Assembly: GCA_026545765.1 (NCBI GenBank) | Contig: CM048839.1 | Coordinates: 2,046,001 to 2,110,000 of the forward strand | Origin: Plantago major | Taxonomy: Eukaryota > Streptophyta > Magnoliopsida > Lamiales > Plantaginaceae | Direction: 5' to 3' | DNA length: 64,000 nucleotides | Shown: piece after piece, positions 13,570-28,132 of the stretch | How the letters are laid out: each line of letters begins with the position of its first letter | Position numbering within the stretch: position 1 is the first letter of the stretch | The notes under the pieces: model-generated | Databases searched by the model: none | What the model was told of the DNA's origin: nothing | The model's input: the letters and a program-made list of their open reading frames with translations, nothing else | Program-made: the position numbers and the translations under genes

Positions 13570-16550
13570 CGGCCCATGAGATCAGGAACCGAAAAATTAG
13601 ACAAGAAAATCGGAACGGAACCGCTAGAGTAACCAAAATCATAGGATTAGGAACACCCGGTGTAACCTAACCTACTATCTATCTCATTCATTCTCGCCGC
13701 TTTTGTTTGTATTCTAAATTGAGAATTCCATAATTTTATTTCTCCGTCGTCTTCTTCTTCTGGTAGCCGGCCCGGTATAGAGTTCAGCTACAATTTCTCA
13801 CTATCAAATTCACAGGTACCAATCTATAATCTCTCTCTCTCTAGCTATTTTTAAACTTCATTCATATACCTTTATGCGATAGATTAGCTTTTCCTATTCC
13901 TTAAAACCTTCGCCTCCTTTATGCGATAAATTTATTTGTTGTTCATGTATGAGAACATAGGTGTTGGGGACGTGATAAATTTAGATCCAATTGCAACCAT
14001 ATCTGGTGTGATTGAATTTCGAGAAGATGGTTTTAGTATTGTTGTATTATATTGTTTATTTGTAATATCGATAAAAGATTTTGGAGAGAACGATTTAGTT
14101 TGGTTTTGTAATGCGTAGGGTGGTGCATAGCTTTCTATGGTAGTTATGGAAGTTGTAATTAGGTGGTATGGACCTGAGGTAATCCTAACAACAACCTTTA
14201 TAACATAAAAAAGAAAACGAATAATTTTGTAATTGAAAATTTGAAAGTACATTTCAAGATTGATTTGACATACACGTCAAAACTAGGGGTGCACGTTCGG
14301 ATTAATCCGATCCAATACGATCCGAAGTTTCGGACCACTAAAGGCTCAATCCGAAATCCGATCCGAACGATCGGATCGGATTTCAGATTAATCTGAAAAA
14401 AGTTTGGATTGGATCGGATTTAATTCGAATAATCCGAACTTTAATTAAAAAAAAAACTGAAGTAGCATTTCGTAGCCAAATTAAATACTAGTTTAGTAGT
14501 TCCACATTCAAAATAAACAAAATAAAGTTCACAAGTTTACTTCAAGTCGAGGTGTATATAGTCGGCCCATGAGATCAGGAACCGAAAAATTAGACAAGAA
14601 AACCGGAACGGAACCGCTAGAGTAACCAAAATCACAGGAACACCCGGTGTAACCTAAACTACTATCTATCTCATTCATTCTCGCCGCTTTTGTTTGTATT
14701 CTAAATTGAGAATTCCATAATTTTCTTTCTCCATCGTCTTCTTCTTCTGGTAGCCGGCCCAATATAGAGTTCAGCTACAATTTCTCACTCTATCAAATTC
14801 ACATGTACCAATCTATAATCTCTCTCTCTCTCTCTCTAGCTATTTTTAAACTTCACTCATATACCTTTATGCGATAGATTAGCTTTTCCTATTCTTTAAA
14901 ACCTTCGCCTCCTTTATGCGATAAATTTATTTGTTGTTCATGTATGAGGACATAGGTGTTGGGGACGTGATAAATTTAGATCCAATTGCAACCATATCTG
15001 GTGGGATTGAATTTCGAGAAGATGGTTTTAGTATTGTTGTATTATATTGTTTATTTGTAATATCGATAAAAGATTTTGGAGAGAATGATTTAGTTTGGTT
15101 TTGTAATGCGTAGGGTGGTGCATAGCTTTCTATGGTAGTTATGGAAGTTTTAATTAGGTGGTATGGACCTGAGGTAATCCTAACAACAACCTTTATAACA
15201 TAAAAAAGAAAAAGAATCCTTTTGTAATTGAAAATTTGAAAGTACATTTCAAGATTAATTTGACATACACCTCAAAACTAGGGGTGCACGTTCGTATTAA
15301 TCCGATCCAATCCGATACGAAGTTTCGTACCACTAAAGACTCAATCCGAAATCCGATCCAAACGATCGGACCGAATTTCGGATTAATCTGAAAAAAGTTC
15401 GGATTGGATCGGATTTAATCCGAATAATCCGAACTTTAATTAAAAAAAAAAAACTGAAGTAGCATTTCGTACCCAAATTAAATACTAGTTTAGTAGTTCC
15501 ACATTCAAAATAAACAAAATAAAGTTCACAAGTTTACTTCAAGTCGAGGTGTATATAGTCGGCCCATGAGATCAGGAACCGAAAAATTAGACAAGAAAAC
15601 CGGAACGGAACCGCTAGAGTAACCAAAATCACAGGAACACCCGGTGTAACCTAACCTACTATCTATCTCATTCATTCTCCCGCTTTTGTTTGTTTCCTAA
15701 TTTGAGAATTCCATAATTTTCTTTCTCCGTCGTCTTCTTCTTCTGGTAGCCGGCCCGGTATAGAGTTCAACTACAATTTCTCACTCTATCAAATTCACAG
15801 GTACCAATCTATAATCTCTCTCTCTCTCTAGCTATTTTTAAACTTCACTCATATACCTTTATGCGATAGATTAGCTTTTCCTATTCCTTAAAACCTTCGC
15901 ATCCTTTATGCGATAAATTTATTTGTTGTTCATGTATGGGAACATAGGTGTTAAGGACGTGATAAATTTAGATCCAATTGCAACCATATCTGGTGTGATT
16001 GAATTTGGAGAAGATGGTTTTAGTATTGTTGTATTATATTGTTTATTTGTAATATCGATAAAAGATTTTGGAGAGAATGATTTAGTTTGGTTTTGTAATG
16101 CGTAGGGTGGTGCATAGCTTTCTATGGTAGTTATGGAAGTTGTAATTAGGTGGTATGGACCTGAGGTAATCCTAACAACAACCTTTATAACATAAAAAAG
16201 AAAACGAATCCTTTTGTGATTGAAAATTTGAAAGTACATTTCAAGATTGATTTGACATACACCTCAAAACTAGGGGTGCACGTTCGTATTAATCCGGTCC
16301 AATCCGATACGAAGTTTCGGACCACTAAAGGCTCAATCCGAAATCCGATCCGAACGATCGGATCGAATTTCGGATTAATCTGAAAAAAGTTCGGATTGGA
16401 TCGGATTTAATCCGAATAATCCAAACTTTAATTAAAAAAAAAAACTGAAGTAGCATTTCGTACCCAAATTAAATACTAGTTTAGTAGTTCCACATTCAAA
16501 ATAAACAATGTAACGTTCACAAGTTTACTTCAAGTCGAGGTGTATATAGT

Positions 16551-19500
16551 CGGCCCATGAGATCAGGAACCGAAAAATTAGACAAGAAAACCGGAACGGA
16601 ACCGCTAGAGTAACCAAAATCATAGGAACACCCGGTGTAACCTAACCTACTATCTATCTCATTCATTCTCCCGCTTTTGTTTGTATCCTAATTTGAGAAT
16701 TCCATAATTTTCTTTCTCCGTCGTCTTCTTCTTCTGGTAGCCGGCCCGGTATTGAGTTCAGCTACAATTTCTCACTCTATCAAATTCACAGGTACCCATC
16801 TAAAATCTCTCTCTCTCTCTAGCTATTTTTAAACTTTACTCATATACCTTTATGCGATAGATTAGCTTTTCCTATTCCTTATAACCTTCGCATCCTTTAT
16901 GCGATAAATTTATTTGTTATTCATGTATGGGAACATAGGTGTTGGGGACGTGATAAATTTAGATCCAATTGCAACCATATATGGTGTGATTGAATTTCGA
17001 GAAGATGGTTTTAGTATTGTTGTATTATATTGTTTATTTGTAATATCGATAAAAGAATTTGGAGAGAATGATTTAGTTTGGTTTTGTAATGCGTAGGGTG
17101 GTGCATAGCTTTCTATGGTTGTTATGGAAGTTGTAATTAGGTGGTATGGACCTGAGGTAATCCTAAAAACAACCTTTGTAACATAAAAAAGAAAACGAAT
17201 CCTTTTGTAATTGAAAATTTGAAAGTACATTTCAAGATTGATTTGACATACACCTCAAAACTAGGGGTGCACGTTCGTATTAATCCGATCCAATCCGATA
17301 CGAAGTTTCGTACCACTAAAGACTCAATCCGAAATCCGATCCGAACGATCGGACCGAATTTCGGATTAATCTGAAAAAAGTTCGGATTGGATTGGATTTA
17401 ATCCGAATAATCCGAACTTTAATTAAAAAAAAAAAACTGAAGTAGCATTTCGTACCCAAATTAAATACTAGTTTAGTAGTTCCACATTCAAAATAAACAA
17501 AATAAAGTTCACAAGTTTACTTCAAGTCGAGGTGTATATAGTCGGCCCATGAGATCAGGAACCGAAAAATTAGACAAGAAAACCGGAACGGAACCGCCAG
17601 AGTAACCAAAATCAGAGGAACACCCGGTGTAACCTAACCTACTATCTATCTCATTCATTCTCGCCGCTTTTGTTTGTATTCTAAATTGAGAATTCCATAA
17701 TTTTCTTTCTCCATCGTCTTCTTCTTCAGGTAGCCGGCCCGGTATAGAGTTCAGCTACAATTTCTCACTCTATCAAATTCACAGGTACCAATATATAATC
17801 TCTCTGTCTCTAGCTATTTTAAAACTTCACTCATATACCATTATGCGATAGATTAGCTTTTCCTATTCCTTAAAACCTTCACCTCCTTTATGCGATAAAG
17901 TTATTTGCTATTCCTGTATGAGAACATAGGTGTTGGGGACGTTATAAATTTAGATCCAATTGCAACCACATCTGGTGTGATTGAATTTCGAGAAGATGGT
18001 TTTAGTGTTGTTGTATTATATTGTTTATTTGTAATATCGATAAAAGATTTTGGAGAGAATGATTTAGTTTGGTTTTGTAATGCGTAGGGTGGTGCATAGC
18101 TTTCTATGGTAGTTATCAAAATTGTAATTAGGTGGTATGGACCTGAGGTAATCCTAACAACAACCTTTATAACATAAAAAAGAAAACGAATCCTTTTGTA
18201 ATTGAAAATTTGAAAGTACATTTCAAGATTGATTTGACATACACCTCGAAACTAGGGGTGCACGTTCGGATTAATCCGATCCAATTCGATCCGAAGTTTC
18301 GGACCACTAAAGGCTCAATCCGAAATCCGATCCGAACTATCGGATCGGATTTCGGATTAATCTGAAAAAAGTTCGGATTTAATCCGAATAATCCGAACTT
18401 TAATTAAAAAAAAAAACTGAAGTAGCATTTCGTAGCCAAATTAAATACTAGTTTAGTAGTTCCACATTCAAAATAAACAAAATAAAGTTCACAAGTTTAC
18501 TTCAAGTCGAGGTGTATATAGTCGGCCCATGAGATCAGGAACCGAAAAATTAGACAAGAAAACCGAAACGGAACCGCTAGAGTAACCAAAATCATAGGAA
18601 CAACCGGTGTAACCTAACCTACTATCTATCTCATTCATTCTCCCGCTTTTGTTTGTATCCTAAATTGAGAATTCCATAATTTTCTTTCTCCGTCGTCTTC
18701 TTCTTCTGGTAGCCGGCCCGGTATAGAGTTCAGCTACAATTTCTCACTCTATCAAATTCACAGGTACCAATCTATAATCTCTCTCTCTCTCTCTAGCTAT
18801 TTTTAAACTTCACTCATATACCTTTATGCGATAGATTAGCTTTTCCTATTCCTTAAAACCTTCGCATCCTTTATGCGATAAATTTATTTGTTGTTCATGT
18901 ATGGGAACATAGGTGTTGGGGACGTGATAAATTTAGATCCAATTGCAACCATATCTGGTGTGATTGAATTTCGAGAAGATGGTTTTAGTATTGTTGTATT
19001 ATATTGTTTATTTGTAATATCGATAAAAGAATTTGGAGAGAATGATTTAGTTTGGTTTTGTAATGCGTAGGGTGGTGCATAGCTTTCTATGGTAGTTATG
19101 GAAGTTGTAATTAGGTGGTATGGACCTGAGGTAATCCTAACAACAACCTTTATAACATAAAAAAGAAAACGAATCCTTTTGTAATTGAAAATTTGAAAGT
19201 ACATTTCAAGATTGATTTGACATACACCTCAAAACTAGGGGTGCACGTTCGATTAATCCGATCCAATCCGATCCGAAGTTTCGGACTACTAAATGCTCAA
19301 TCCGAAATCCGATCCGAACGATCGGATTAATCTAAAAAAAGTTCAAATTGGATCGGATTTAATCCGAATAATCCGAACTTTAATTAAAAAAAACTAAAGT
19401 AGCATTTCGTAGCCAAATTAAATACTAGTTTAGTAGTTCCACATTCAAAATAAACAATGTAAAGTTCACAAGTTTACTTCAAGTCGAGGTGTATATAGTC

Positions 19501-22458
19501 GGCCCATGAGATCGAGAACCGAAAAATTAGACAAGAAAACCGGAACGGAACCGCTAGAGTAACCAAAATCATAGGAACAACCGGTGTAACCTAACCTACT
19601 ATCTATCTCATTCATTCTCAAGACTTTTGTTTGTATTCTAAATTGAGAATTCCATAATTTTCTTTCTCCGTCGTCTTCTTCTTCTGGTAGCCGGCCCGGT
19701 ATAGAGTTCAGCTACAATTTCACACTCTATCAAATTCACAGGTACCAATCTATAATCTCTCGCTCTCTAGCTATTTTTAAACTTCACTCATATACCATTA
19801 TGCGATAGATTAGCTTTTCCTATTCCTTAAAACCTTCGCCTCCTTTATGCGATAAATTTATTTGCTGTTCATGTATGGGAACATAGGTGTTGGGGACGTG
19901 ATAAATTTAGAACCCATAGCAACCATATCTGGTGTGATTGAATTTCGAGAAGATGGTTTTTGTATTGTTGTATTATATTGTTTATTTGTAATATCGATAA
20001 AAGATTTTGGAGAGAATGATTTAGTTTGGTTTTGTAATGCGTAGGGTGGTGCATAGCTTTCTATGGTAGTTATGGAAGTTGTAATTAGGTGGTATGGACC
20101 TGAGGTAATCCTAACAACAACCTTTATAACATAAAAAAGAAAACGAATCCTTTTGTAATTGAAAATTTGAAAGTACATTTCAAGATTGATTTGACATACA
20201 CCTCAAAACTAGGGGTGCACGTTCGTATTAATCCGGTCCAATCCGATACGAAGTTTCGGACCACTAAAGACTCAATCCGAAATCCGATCAGAACGATCGG
20301 ATCGAATTTCGGATTAATCTGAAAAAAGTTCGGATTGGATCGGATTTAATCCGAATAATCCGAACTTTAGTTAAAAAAAAAAACTGAAGTAGCATTTTGT
20401 ACCCAAATTAAATACTAGTTTAGTAGTTCCACATTCAAAATAAACTAAATAAAGTTCACAAGTTTACTTCAAGTCGAGGTGTATATAGTCGGCCCATGAG
20501 ATCAGGAACCGAAAAATTAGACAAGAAAACCGGAACGGAACCGCTAGAGTAACCAAAATCATAGGAACACCCGGTGTAACCTAACCTACTATCTATCTCA
20601 TTCATTCTCCCGCTTTTGTTTGTATCCTAATTTGAGAATTCCATAATTTTCTTTCTCCGTCGTCTTCTTCTTCTGGTAGCCGGCCCGGTATAGTGTTCAG
20701 CTACAATTTCTAACTCTATCAAATTCACAGGTACCAATCTATAATCTCTCTCTCTTTCTAGCTATTTTTAAACTTCACTCATATAACTTTATGCGATAGA
20801 TTAGCTTTTCCTATTCCTTATAACCTTCGCATCCTTTATGCGATAAATTTATTTGTTGTTCATGTATGGGAACATAGGTGATGGGGACGTGATAAATTTA
20901 GATCCAATTGCAACCATATCTGGTGTGATTGAATTTCGAGAAGATGGTTTTAGTATTGTTGTATTATATTGTTTATTTGTAATATCGGTAAAAGAATTTG
21001 GAGAGAATGATTTAGTTTGGTTTTGTAATGCGTAGGGTGGTGCATAGCTTTCTATGGTAGTTATGGAAAATGTAATTAGGTGGTATGGACCTGAGGTAAT
21101 CCTAACAACAACCTTTATAACATAAAAAAGAAAACGAATCCTTTTGTAATTGAAAAATTTGAAAGTACATTTCAAGATTGATTTGACATACACCTCAAAA
21201 CTAGGGGTGCACGTTCGGATTAATCCGATCCAATCCGATCCGAAGTTTCGGACCACTAAAGGCTCAATCCGAAATCCGATCCGAACGATCGGATCGGATT
21301 TCGGATTAATCTAAAAAAAGTTCAAATTGGATCGGATTTAATCCGAATAATCCGAACTTTAATTAAAAAAAACTGAAGTAGCATTTCGTAGCCAAATTAA
21401 ATACTAGTTTAGTAGTTCCACATTCAAAATAAACAATGTAACGTTCACAAGTTTACTTCAAGTCGGGGTGTATATAGTCGGCCCATGAGATTTGGAACCG
21501 AAAAATTAGACAAGAAAACCGGAACGGAACCGCTAGAGTAACCAAAATCAGAGGAACACCCGGTGTAACCTAACCTACTATCTATCTCATTCAATCTCGC
21601 GGCTTTTGTTTGTATTCTAAATTGAGAATTCCAAAATTTTCTTTCTCCGTCGTCTTCTTCTTCTGGTAGCCGGCCCGGTATAGAGTTCAGCTACAATTTC
21701 TCACTCTATCAAATTCACAGGTACCAATCTATAATCTCAATCTCTCTAGCTATTCTTAAACTTCACTCATATACCATTATGCGATAGATTAGCTTTTCCT
21801 ATTCCTTAAAACCTTCACCTCCTTTATGCGATAAAGTTATTTGCTGTTCATGTATGAGAACATAGGTGTTGGGGACGTTATAAATTTAGATCCAATTGCA
21901 ACCACATCTGGTGTGATTGAATTTCGAGAAGATGGTTTTAGTATTGTTGTATTATATTGTTTATTTGTAATATCGATAAAAGATTTTGGAGAGAATGATT
22001 TAGTTTGGTTTTGTAATGCGTAGGGTGGTGCATAGCTTTCTATGGTAGTTATCGAAATTGTAATTAGGTGGTATGGACTTGAGGTAATCCTAACAACAAC
22101 CTTTATAACATAAAAAGGAAAACGAATCCTTTTGTAATTGAAAATTTGAAAGTACATTTCAAGATTGATTTGACATACACCTCGAAACTAGGGGTGCACG
22201 TTCGGATTAATTCGATTCAATTCGATCCGAAGTTTCGGACCACTAAAGGCTCAATCCGAAATCCGATCCGAACTATCGGATAGGATTTCGGATTAATCTG
22301 AAAAAAGTTCGGATTTAATCCGAATAATCCGAACTTTAATTAAAAAAAAAAACTGAAGTAGCATTTCGTAGCCAAATTAAATACTAGTTTAGTAGTTCCA
22401 CATTCAAAATAAACCAAATAAAGTTCCCAAGTTTACTTCAAGTCGAGGTGTATATAGT
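16551..22458. repeat. higher-order repeat, two-unit blocks offset by about 3.94 kb
   Basis: The unit at 16551 resembles the one at 20490: both have 'atcctaatttgag', 'ttataaccttcgcatcc' and 'aagaatttggag'. The unit at 17543 resembles the one at 21479: both have 'accacatctgg', 'ataaagttatttgc', 'cacctcgaaac' and a missing 'ggattggatc'. Offsets are 3,939 and 3,936 bp, so a block of about four units was copied within the array. Confidence 0.65.
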
Positions 22459-25400
22459 CGGCCCATGAGATCAGGAACCGAAAAATTAGACAAGAAAACC
22501 GGAACGGAACCACTAGAGTAACCAAAATCATAGGAACAACCGGTGTAACCTAACCTACTATCTATCTCATTCATTCTCGCCGCTTTTGTTTGTATTCTAA
22601 ATTGAGAATTCCATAATTTTCTTTCTCCATCGTCTTCTTCTTCTGGTAGTCGGCCCGGTATAGAGTTCAAATACAATTTCTCACTCTATCAAATTCACAT
22701 GTACCAATCTGTAATCTCTCTCTCTCTTGCTATTTTTAAACTTCACTCATATACCTTTATGCGATAAATTAGCGTTTCCTATTCCTTAAAACCTTCGCCT
22801 CCTTTATGCGATAAAGTTATTTGCTGTTCCTGTATGAGAACATAGGTGTTGGGGACGTTATAAATTTAGATCCAATTGCAACCACATCTGGTGTGATTGA
22901 ATTTCAAGAGATGATTTTAGTATTGTTGTATTATATTGTTTATTTGTAATATCGATAAAAGATTTTGGAAAGAATTATTTAGTTTGGTTTTGTAATGCGT
23001 AGGGTGGTGCATAACTTTCTATGGTAGTTATCGAAATTGTAATTAGGTGGTATGGACCTGAGGTAATCCTAACAACAACCTTTATAACATAAAAAAGAAA
23101 ACGAATCCTTTTGTAATTGAAAATTTGAAAGTACATTTCAAGATTGATTTGACATACACCTCGAAACTAGGGGTGCACGTTCGGATTAATCCGATCCAAT
23201 TCGATCCGAAGTTTCGGACCACTAAAGGCTCAATCCGAAATCCGATCCGAACGATCGGATCGGATTTCGGATTAATCTGATAAATATTTCGGATTGGATC
23301 GGATTTAATCCGAATAATCCGAACTTTAATTAAAAAAAAAAACTGAAGTAGCATTTCGTAGCCAAATTTAATACTAGTTTAGTAGTTCTACATTCAAAAT
23401 AAACAAAATAAAGTTCACAAGTTTACTTCAAGTCGAGATGTATATAGTCGGCCCATGAGATCAGGACCGAAAAATTAGACAAGAAAACCGGAACGGAACC
23501 GCTAGAGTAACCAAAATCATAGGAACACCCGGTGTAACCGAACCTACTATCTATCTCATTCATTCTCGCCGCTTTTGTTTGTATTCTAAATTGAGAATTC
23601 CATAATTTTCTTTCTCCGTCGTCTTCTTCTTCTGGTAGCCGGTCCGGTATAGAATTCAGCTGCAATTTCTCACTCTATCAAATTCACATGTACCAATCTA
23701 TAATCTCTCTCTCTCTAGCTATTTTTAAACTTCACTCATATACCTTTATGCGATAGATTAGCTTTTCCTATACCTTAAAACCTTCGCCTCCTTTATGCGA
23801 TAAATTTATTTGTTGTTCATGTATGAGAACATAGGTGTTGGGGACGTGATAAATTTAGATCCAATTGCAACCATATATGGTGGGATTGAATTTCGAGAAG
23901 ATGGTTTTAGTATTGTTGTATTATATTGTTTATTTGGAATATCGATAAAAGATTTTGGAGAGAATGATTTAGTTTGGTTTTGTAATGCGTAGGGTGGTGC
24001 ATAGCTTTCTATGGTAGTTATGGAAGTTGTAATTAGGTGGTATGGACCTGAGGTAATCCTAACAGCAACCTTTATAACATAAAAAAGAAAACTAATCCTT
24101 TTGTAATTGAAAATTTGAAAGTACATTTCAAGATTGATTTGACATACACCTCAAAACTAGGGGTGCACGTTCGGATTAATCCGATCCAATCCGATCCGAA
24201 GTTTCGGACCACTAAAAGCTCAATCCGAAATCCGATCCGAACGATCGGATCGGATTTCGGATTAATCTGATAAAAATTTCGGATTGGATCGGATTTAATC
24301 CGAATAATCCGAACTTTAATTAAAAAAAAAACTGAAGTAGCATTTCGTAGCCAAATTTAATACTAGTTTAGTAGTTCTACATTCAAAATAAACAAAATAA
24401 AGTTCACAAGTTTACTTCAAGTCGAGATGTATATAGTCGGCCCATGAGATCAGGAACCGAAAAATTAGACAAGAAAACCGGAACGGAACCGCTAGAGTAA
24501 CCAAAATCATAGGAACAACCGGTGTAACCTAACCTACTATCTATCTCATTCATTCTCGCCGCTTTTGTTTGCATTCTAAATTGAGAATTCCATATTTTTC
24601 TTTCTCCGTCGTCTTCTTCTTCTGGTAGCCGGCCCGGTATAGAGTTCAGCTACAATTTCTCACTCTACCAAATTCACATGTACCAATCTATAATCTCTCT
24701 CTCTCTCTCTAGCTATTTTTAAACTTCACTCATATACCTTTATGCGATAGATTAGCTTTTCCTATACCTTAAAACCTTCGCCTCCTTTATGCGATAAATT
24801 TATTTGTTGTTCATGTATGAGAACATAGGTGTTGGGGACGTGATAAATTTAGATCCAATTGCAACCATATATGGTGGGATTGAATTTCGAGAAGATGGTT
24901 TTAGTATTGTTGTATTATATTGTTTATTTGGAATATCGATAAAAGATTTTGGAGAGAATGATTTAGTTTGATTTTGTAATGCGTAGGGTGGTGCATAGCT
25001 TTCTATGGTAGTTATGGAAGTTGAAATTAGGTGGTATGGACCTGAGGTAATCCTAACAACAACCTTTATAACATAAAAAAGAAAACGAATCCTTTTGTAA
25101 TTGAAAATTTGAAAGTACATTTCAAGATTGATTTGACATACACCTCAAAACTAGGGGTGCACGTTCGGATTAATCCGATCCAATCCGATCCGAAGTTTCG
25201 GACCACTAAAGGCTCAATCCGAAATCCGATCCGAACGATCGGATCGGATTTCGGATTAATCTAAAAAAAGTTCGGATTGGATCGGATTTAATCCGAATAA
25301 TCCGAACTTTAATTAAAAAAAAAACTGAAGTAGCATTTCGTAGCCAAATTAAATACTAGTTTAGTAGTTCCACATTCAAAACAAACAAAATAAAGTTCAC

Positions 25401-26738
25401 AAGTTTACTTCAAGTCGAGGTGTATATAGTCGGCCCATGAGATCAGGAACCGAAAAATTAGACAAGAAAACCGGAATGGAACCGCTAGAGTAACCAAAAT
25501 CATAGGAACACCCGGTGTAACCTAACCTACTATCTATCTCATTCATTCTCGCCGCTTTTGTTTGTATTCTAAATTGAGAAATCCATAATTGTCTTTCTCC
25601 GTCGTCTTCTTCTTCTGGTAGCCGGCCCAGTATAGAGTTCAGCTACAATTTCTCACTCTATCAAATTCACAGGTACCAATCTATAATCTCTCTCTCTAGC
25701 TATTTTTAAACTTCACTCATATACCTTTATGCGATAGATTAGCTTTTCCTATTCCTTAAAACCTTCGCCTCCTTTTTGCGATAAATTTATTTGTTGTTCC
25801 TGTATGAGAACATAGGTGTTGGGGACGTGATAAATTTAGATCCAATTGCAACCATATCTGGTGTGATTGAATTTCGAGAAGATGGTTTTAGTATTGTTGT
25901 ATTATATTGTTTATTTGTAATATCGATAAAAGATTTTGGAGAGAATGATTTAGTTTGGTTTTGTAATGCGTAGGGTGGTGCATAGATTTCTATGGTAGTT
26001 ATGGAAGTTGTAATTAGGTGGTATGGACCTGAGGTAATCCTAACAACAACCTTTATAACATAAGAAAGAAAACGAATCCTTTTGTAATTGAAAATTTGAA
26101 AGTACATTTCAAAATTGATTTGACATACACCTCAAAACTAGGGGTGCACGTTCGGATTAATCCGATTCAATCCGATCCGAAGTTTCGGACAACTAAAGGC
26201 TCAATCTGAAATCCGATCCGAACGATCGGATCGGATTTCAGATTAATCTGATAAAAATTTCGGATTGGATCAGATTTAATCCGAATAATTCGAACTTTAA
26301 TTAAAAAAAAACTGAAGTAGTGTTTCGTAGCCAAATTAAATACTAGTTTAGTAGTTCCACATTCAAAATAAACAAAATAAAGTTCACAAGTTACTTCAAG
26401 TCGAGGTGTATATAGTCGGCCCATGAGATCAGGAACCGAAAAATTAGACAAGAAAACCGGAACGGAACCGCTAGAGTAACCAAAATCATAGGAACACCCG
26501 GTGTAACCTAACCTACTATCTACCTCATTCATTCTCGCCGCTTTTGTTTGTATTCTAAATTGAGAATTCCATAATTTTCTTTCTCCGTCGTCTTCTTCTT
26601 CTGGTAGCCGGACCGGTATAGAGTTCAGCTACAATTTCTCACTCTATCAAATTCACAGGTATCACTCTATAATCTCTCTCTCTCTAGCTATTTTTAAACT
26701 TCACTCATATACCTTTATGCGATACATTAGCTTTTCCT

Positions 26739-27125
26739 CACTACAAAAAAAATCATTTTAGCGACGGAATTATCCGTCGCTAAAACTGTGCCGATTCGTC
26801 GCTAAATCCTTAGCGACGGATAACCCTCCGTCTCCAAAGTCCAAACCAATCGTCACTATTTTTTTTGGAGACGGATAAATATTTCGTCGCTAATTAACGA
26901 CGAACTGGCGACGGATTAATCCGTTGACCAGTCCGTCCGATTTGGCGACGGATTACTTATCCGTCGCTAATTAGCGACGGATGTGTTCCGTCGCTAAATT
27001 CCACCACTAAGTCGGCCTTAGTTCGGTTGACATTTAGCGACGGAAAAATCCGTCGCTAAATTCAATGGGCTAATTCGCCCTTAGTTCGTGAATTTTGCGA
27101 CGGATTTTTTTCCGTTACTAAATTC
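26739..27125. repeat. left terminal and subterminal repeats of the CACTA element
   Basis: Repeated 8-10 bp motifs of the form TAGCGACGGA and TCCGTCGCTA occur head-to-head many times, allowing strong local hairpins. The matching right region lies at about 32990-33320. Confidence 0.85.
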
Positions 27126-27201
27126 ACTGTTTTACAAAAAAAAATTTTAAAATTTCCGTTTCACCTGTTTTTTTTTCACATAATACAATCATAGATAATA
27201 T

Positions 27202-27995
27202 CTATGTTTTAAAATTCGGGTCGGACCGCTAAACCGGCCTTGGCCGGCCCAAATAGGGCTAAAAAGCCGGTATTGAGCCGCTGCCCCCAAAACCGGCAAA
27301 CTCGGCCCAAAATCGGGTTGGACCGGTGACCCGGAACCGGGTTGGGCCGGTTGGGCTTTTTTTTTCTTTTTTTTTTTTTGCAACTAAACCCCGTTAGGTG
27401 CGAACTTAGGAAAAAAGGTTTTTTGCAAAAGCAGCCCTTAATTTAAAAAAAATAAAAGCCCCAGACCCTCACGACTCGACTAGAATAAAAAAAAAGATGT
27501 CCTTTTTTTTCTTTGTGCCTGTATTTTTTATTCTTGAACTATATAAATTAAATATATTTTATTGTTGAGTTTATTGTTAATTGTTATGTATATTTTGAGT
27601 TTTCTATTGGGTTTATACTTTATAATGCAAATCAAATATAAAATTCATGTTTGTTCTATTTATTAGTTATTCATTTTGTTGGTCATTATATAATCTATAT
27701 GTTTTGTATTTAGGAAATTCGGCAAATGTTACAACAAATTAATGAGAACGATGATGTTGAACTCTCGTATTATTGTTGAGTTTGATCTTTGGAACTCTAT
27801 TATCTCATTAATTGCTTGTAAACTTTTATGATTGTAATGTGGATGACTTGATGGATTGATGTCATTTTTATGATGATTTGAAGTTGTGACTCTTTATGTT
27901 TATGTCATTGGACTCATTTCTACGATTCTATGATCTATCTCTATGTTTGGAACCTTTTAATTTAATATCAATAATTTAGGGTATATGTATGTATA

Positions 27996-28026
<31 letters not shown>

Positions 28027-28132
28027 TAAAATGACGTCATACCGGCTCTATCCGGGTAAACCGGTCCGACCCGGTTGAACCTTTTTTTTGAGGGTGGCCG
28101 GCTCAACCTCCGGTTCCGGCTTTTAAAACATA
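27202..28132. mobile_element. nested 931-bp non-autonomous element with 9-bp target duplication (MULE-like)
   Basis: The 9-bp direct repeat AGATAATAT lies at 27193-27201 and 28133-28141. Just inside are the inverted ends CTATGTTTTAAAATTCGGG and (reverse complement of the right end) TATGTTTTAAAAGCCGG. GC-rich CCGG/GGCC blocks near both ends form further imperfect inverted repeats. A 9-bp duplication with extended inverted ends fits Mutator-like elements. No transposase is encoded. The right part contains a (TG)n(TA)n microsatellite near 27990-28027. It inserted into the CACTA element, so it is younger. Confidence 0.7.

Larger units (their letters stand above)
7761..26738. repeat. tandem array of 950-997 bp units carrying a promoter/5'UTR-like module (left part)
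   Basis: The landmark CGGCCCATGAGAT recurs at 7774, 8738, 9688, 10645, 11627, 12589, 13570, 14563, 15560, 16551, 17543, 18523, 19500, 20490, 21479, 22459, 23449, 24438, 25431, 26417, and as a variant at 33992. Spacings run from 950 to 997 bp. Unit order: GGCCCAT site, CT-rich leader (ctccgtcgtcttcttcttct), a splice-donor-like CACAG/GTACC, a (CT)n tract, 'gcctcctttatgcgataaat', a 60-codon open frame, then a block built of ATCCGA/TCGGAT steps, then a poly-A run and 'actagtttagtagttcc'. All units are in the same orientation. The last unit abuts the Utp12 gene and its leader matches that gene's 5'UTR position, so the module was probably amplified from that promoter. Units fall into subtypes: an 11-bp deletion near 8276, 9226, 10183 and 12127; AAATATTTTGGAG at about 11145 and 13085; AAAGATTTTGGAG elsewhere. 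Confidence 0.95.

Noticed and set aside
13932..14252. Repeated 106-codon minus-strand frames as real genes
   Set aside because: They occur once per array unit, have no motif, and their openness follows from recent duplication. Treated as part of the repeat, with the sense frame kept only as a question.
7761..26738. Centromeric or subtelomeric satellite
   Set aside because: The unit length is far above common 150-180 bp satellites, the array is short, and it joins in register with the 5' region of a gene. Cannot be fully excluded without genome-wide copy data.
27189..27383. 64-codon Lys-run minus-strand frame in the nested element
   Set aside because: It is a translation of poly-T and GC-rich repeat sequence with no codon signal.
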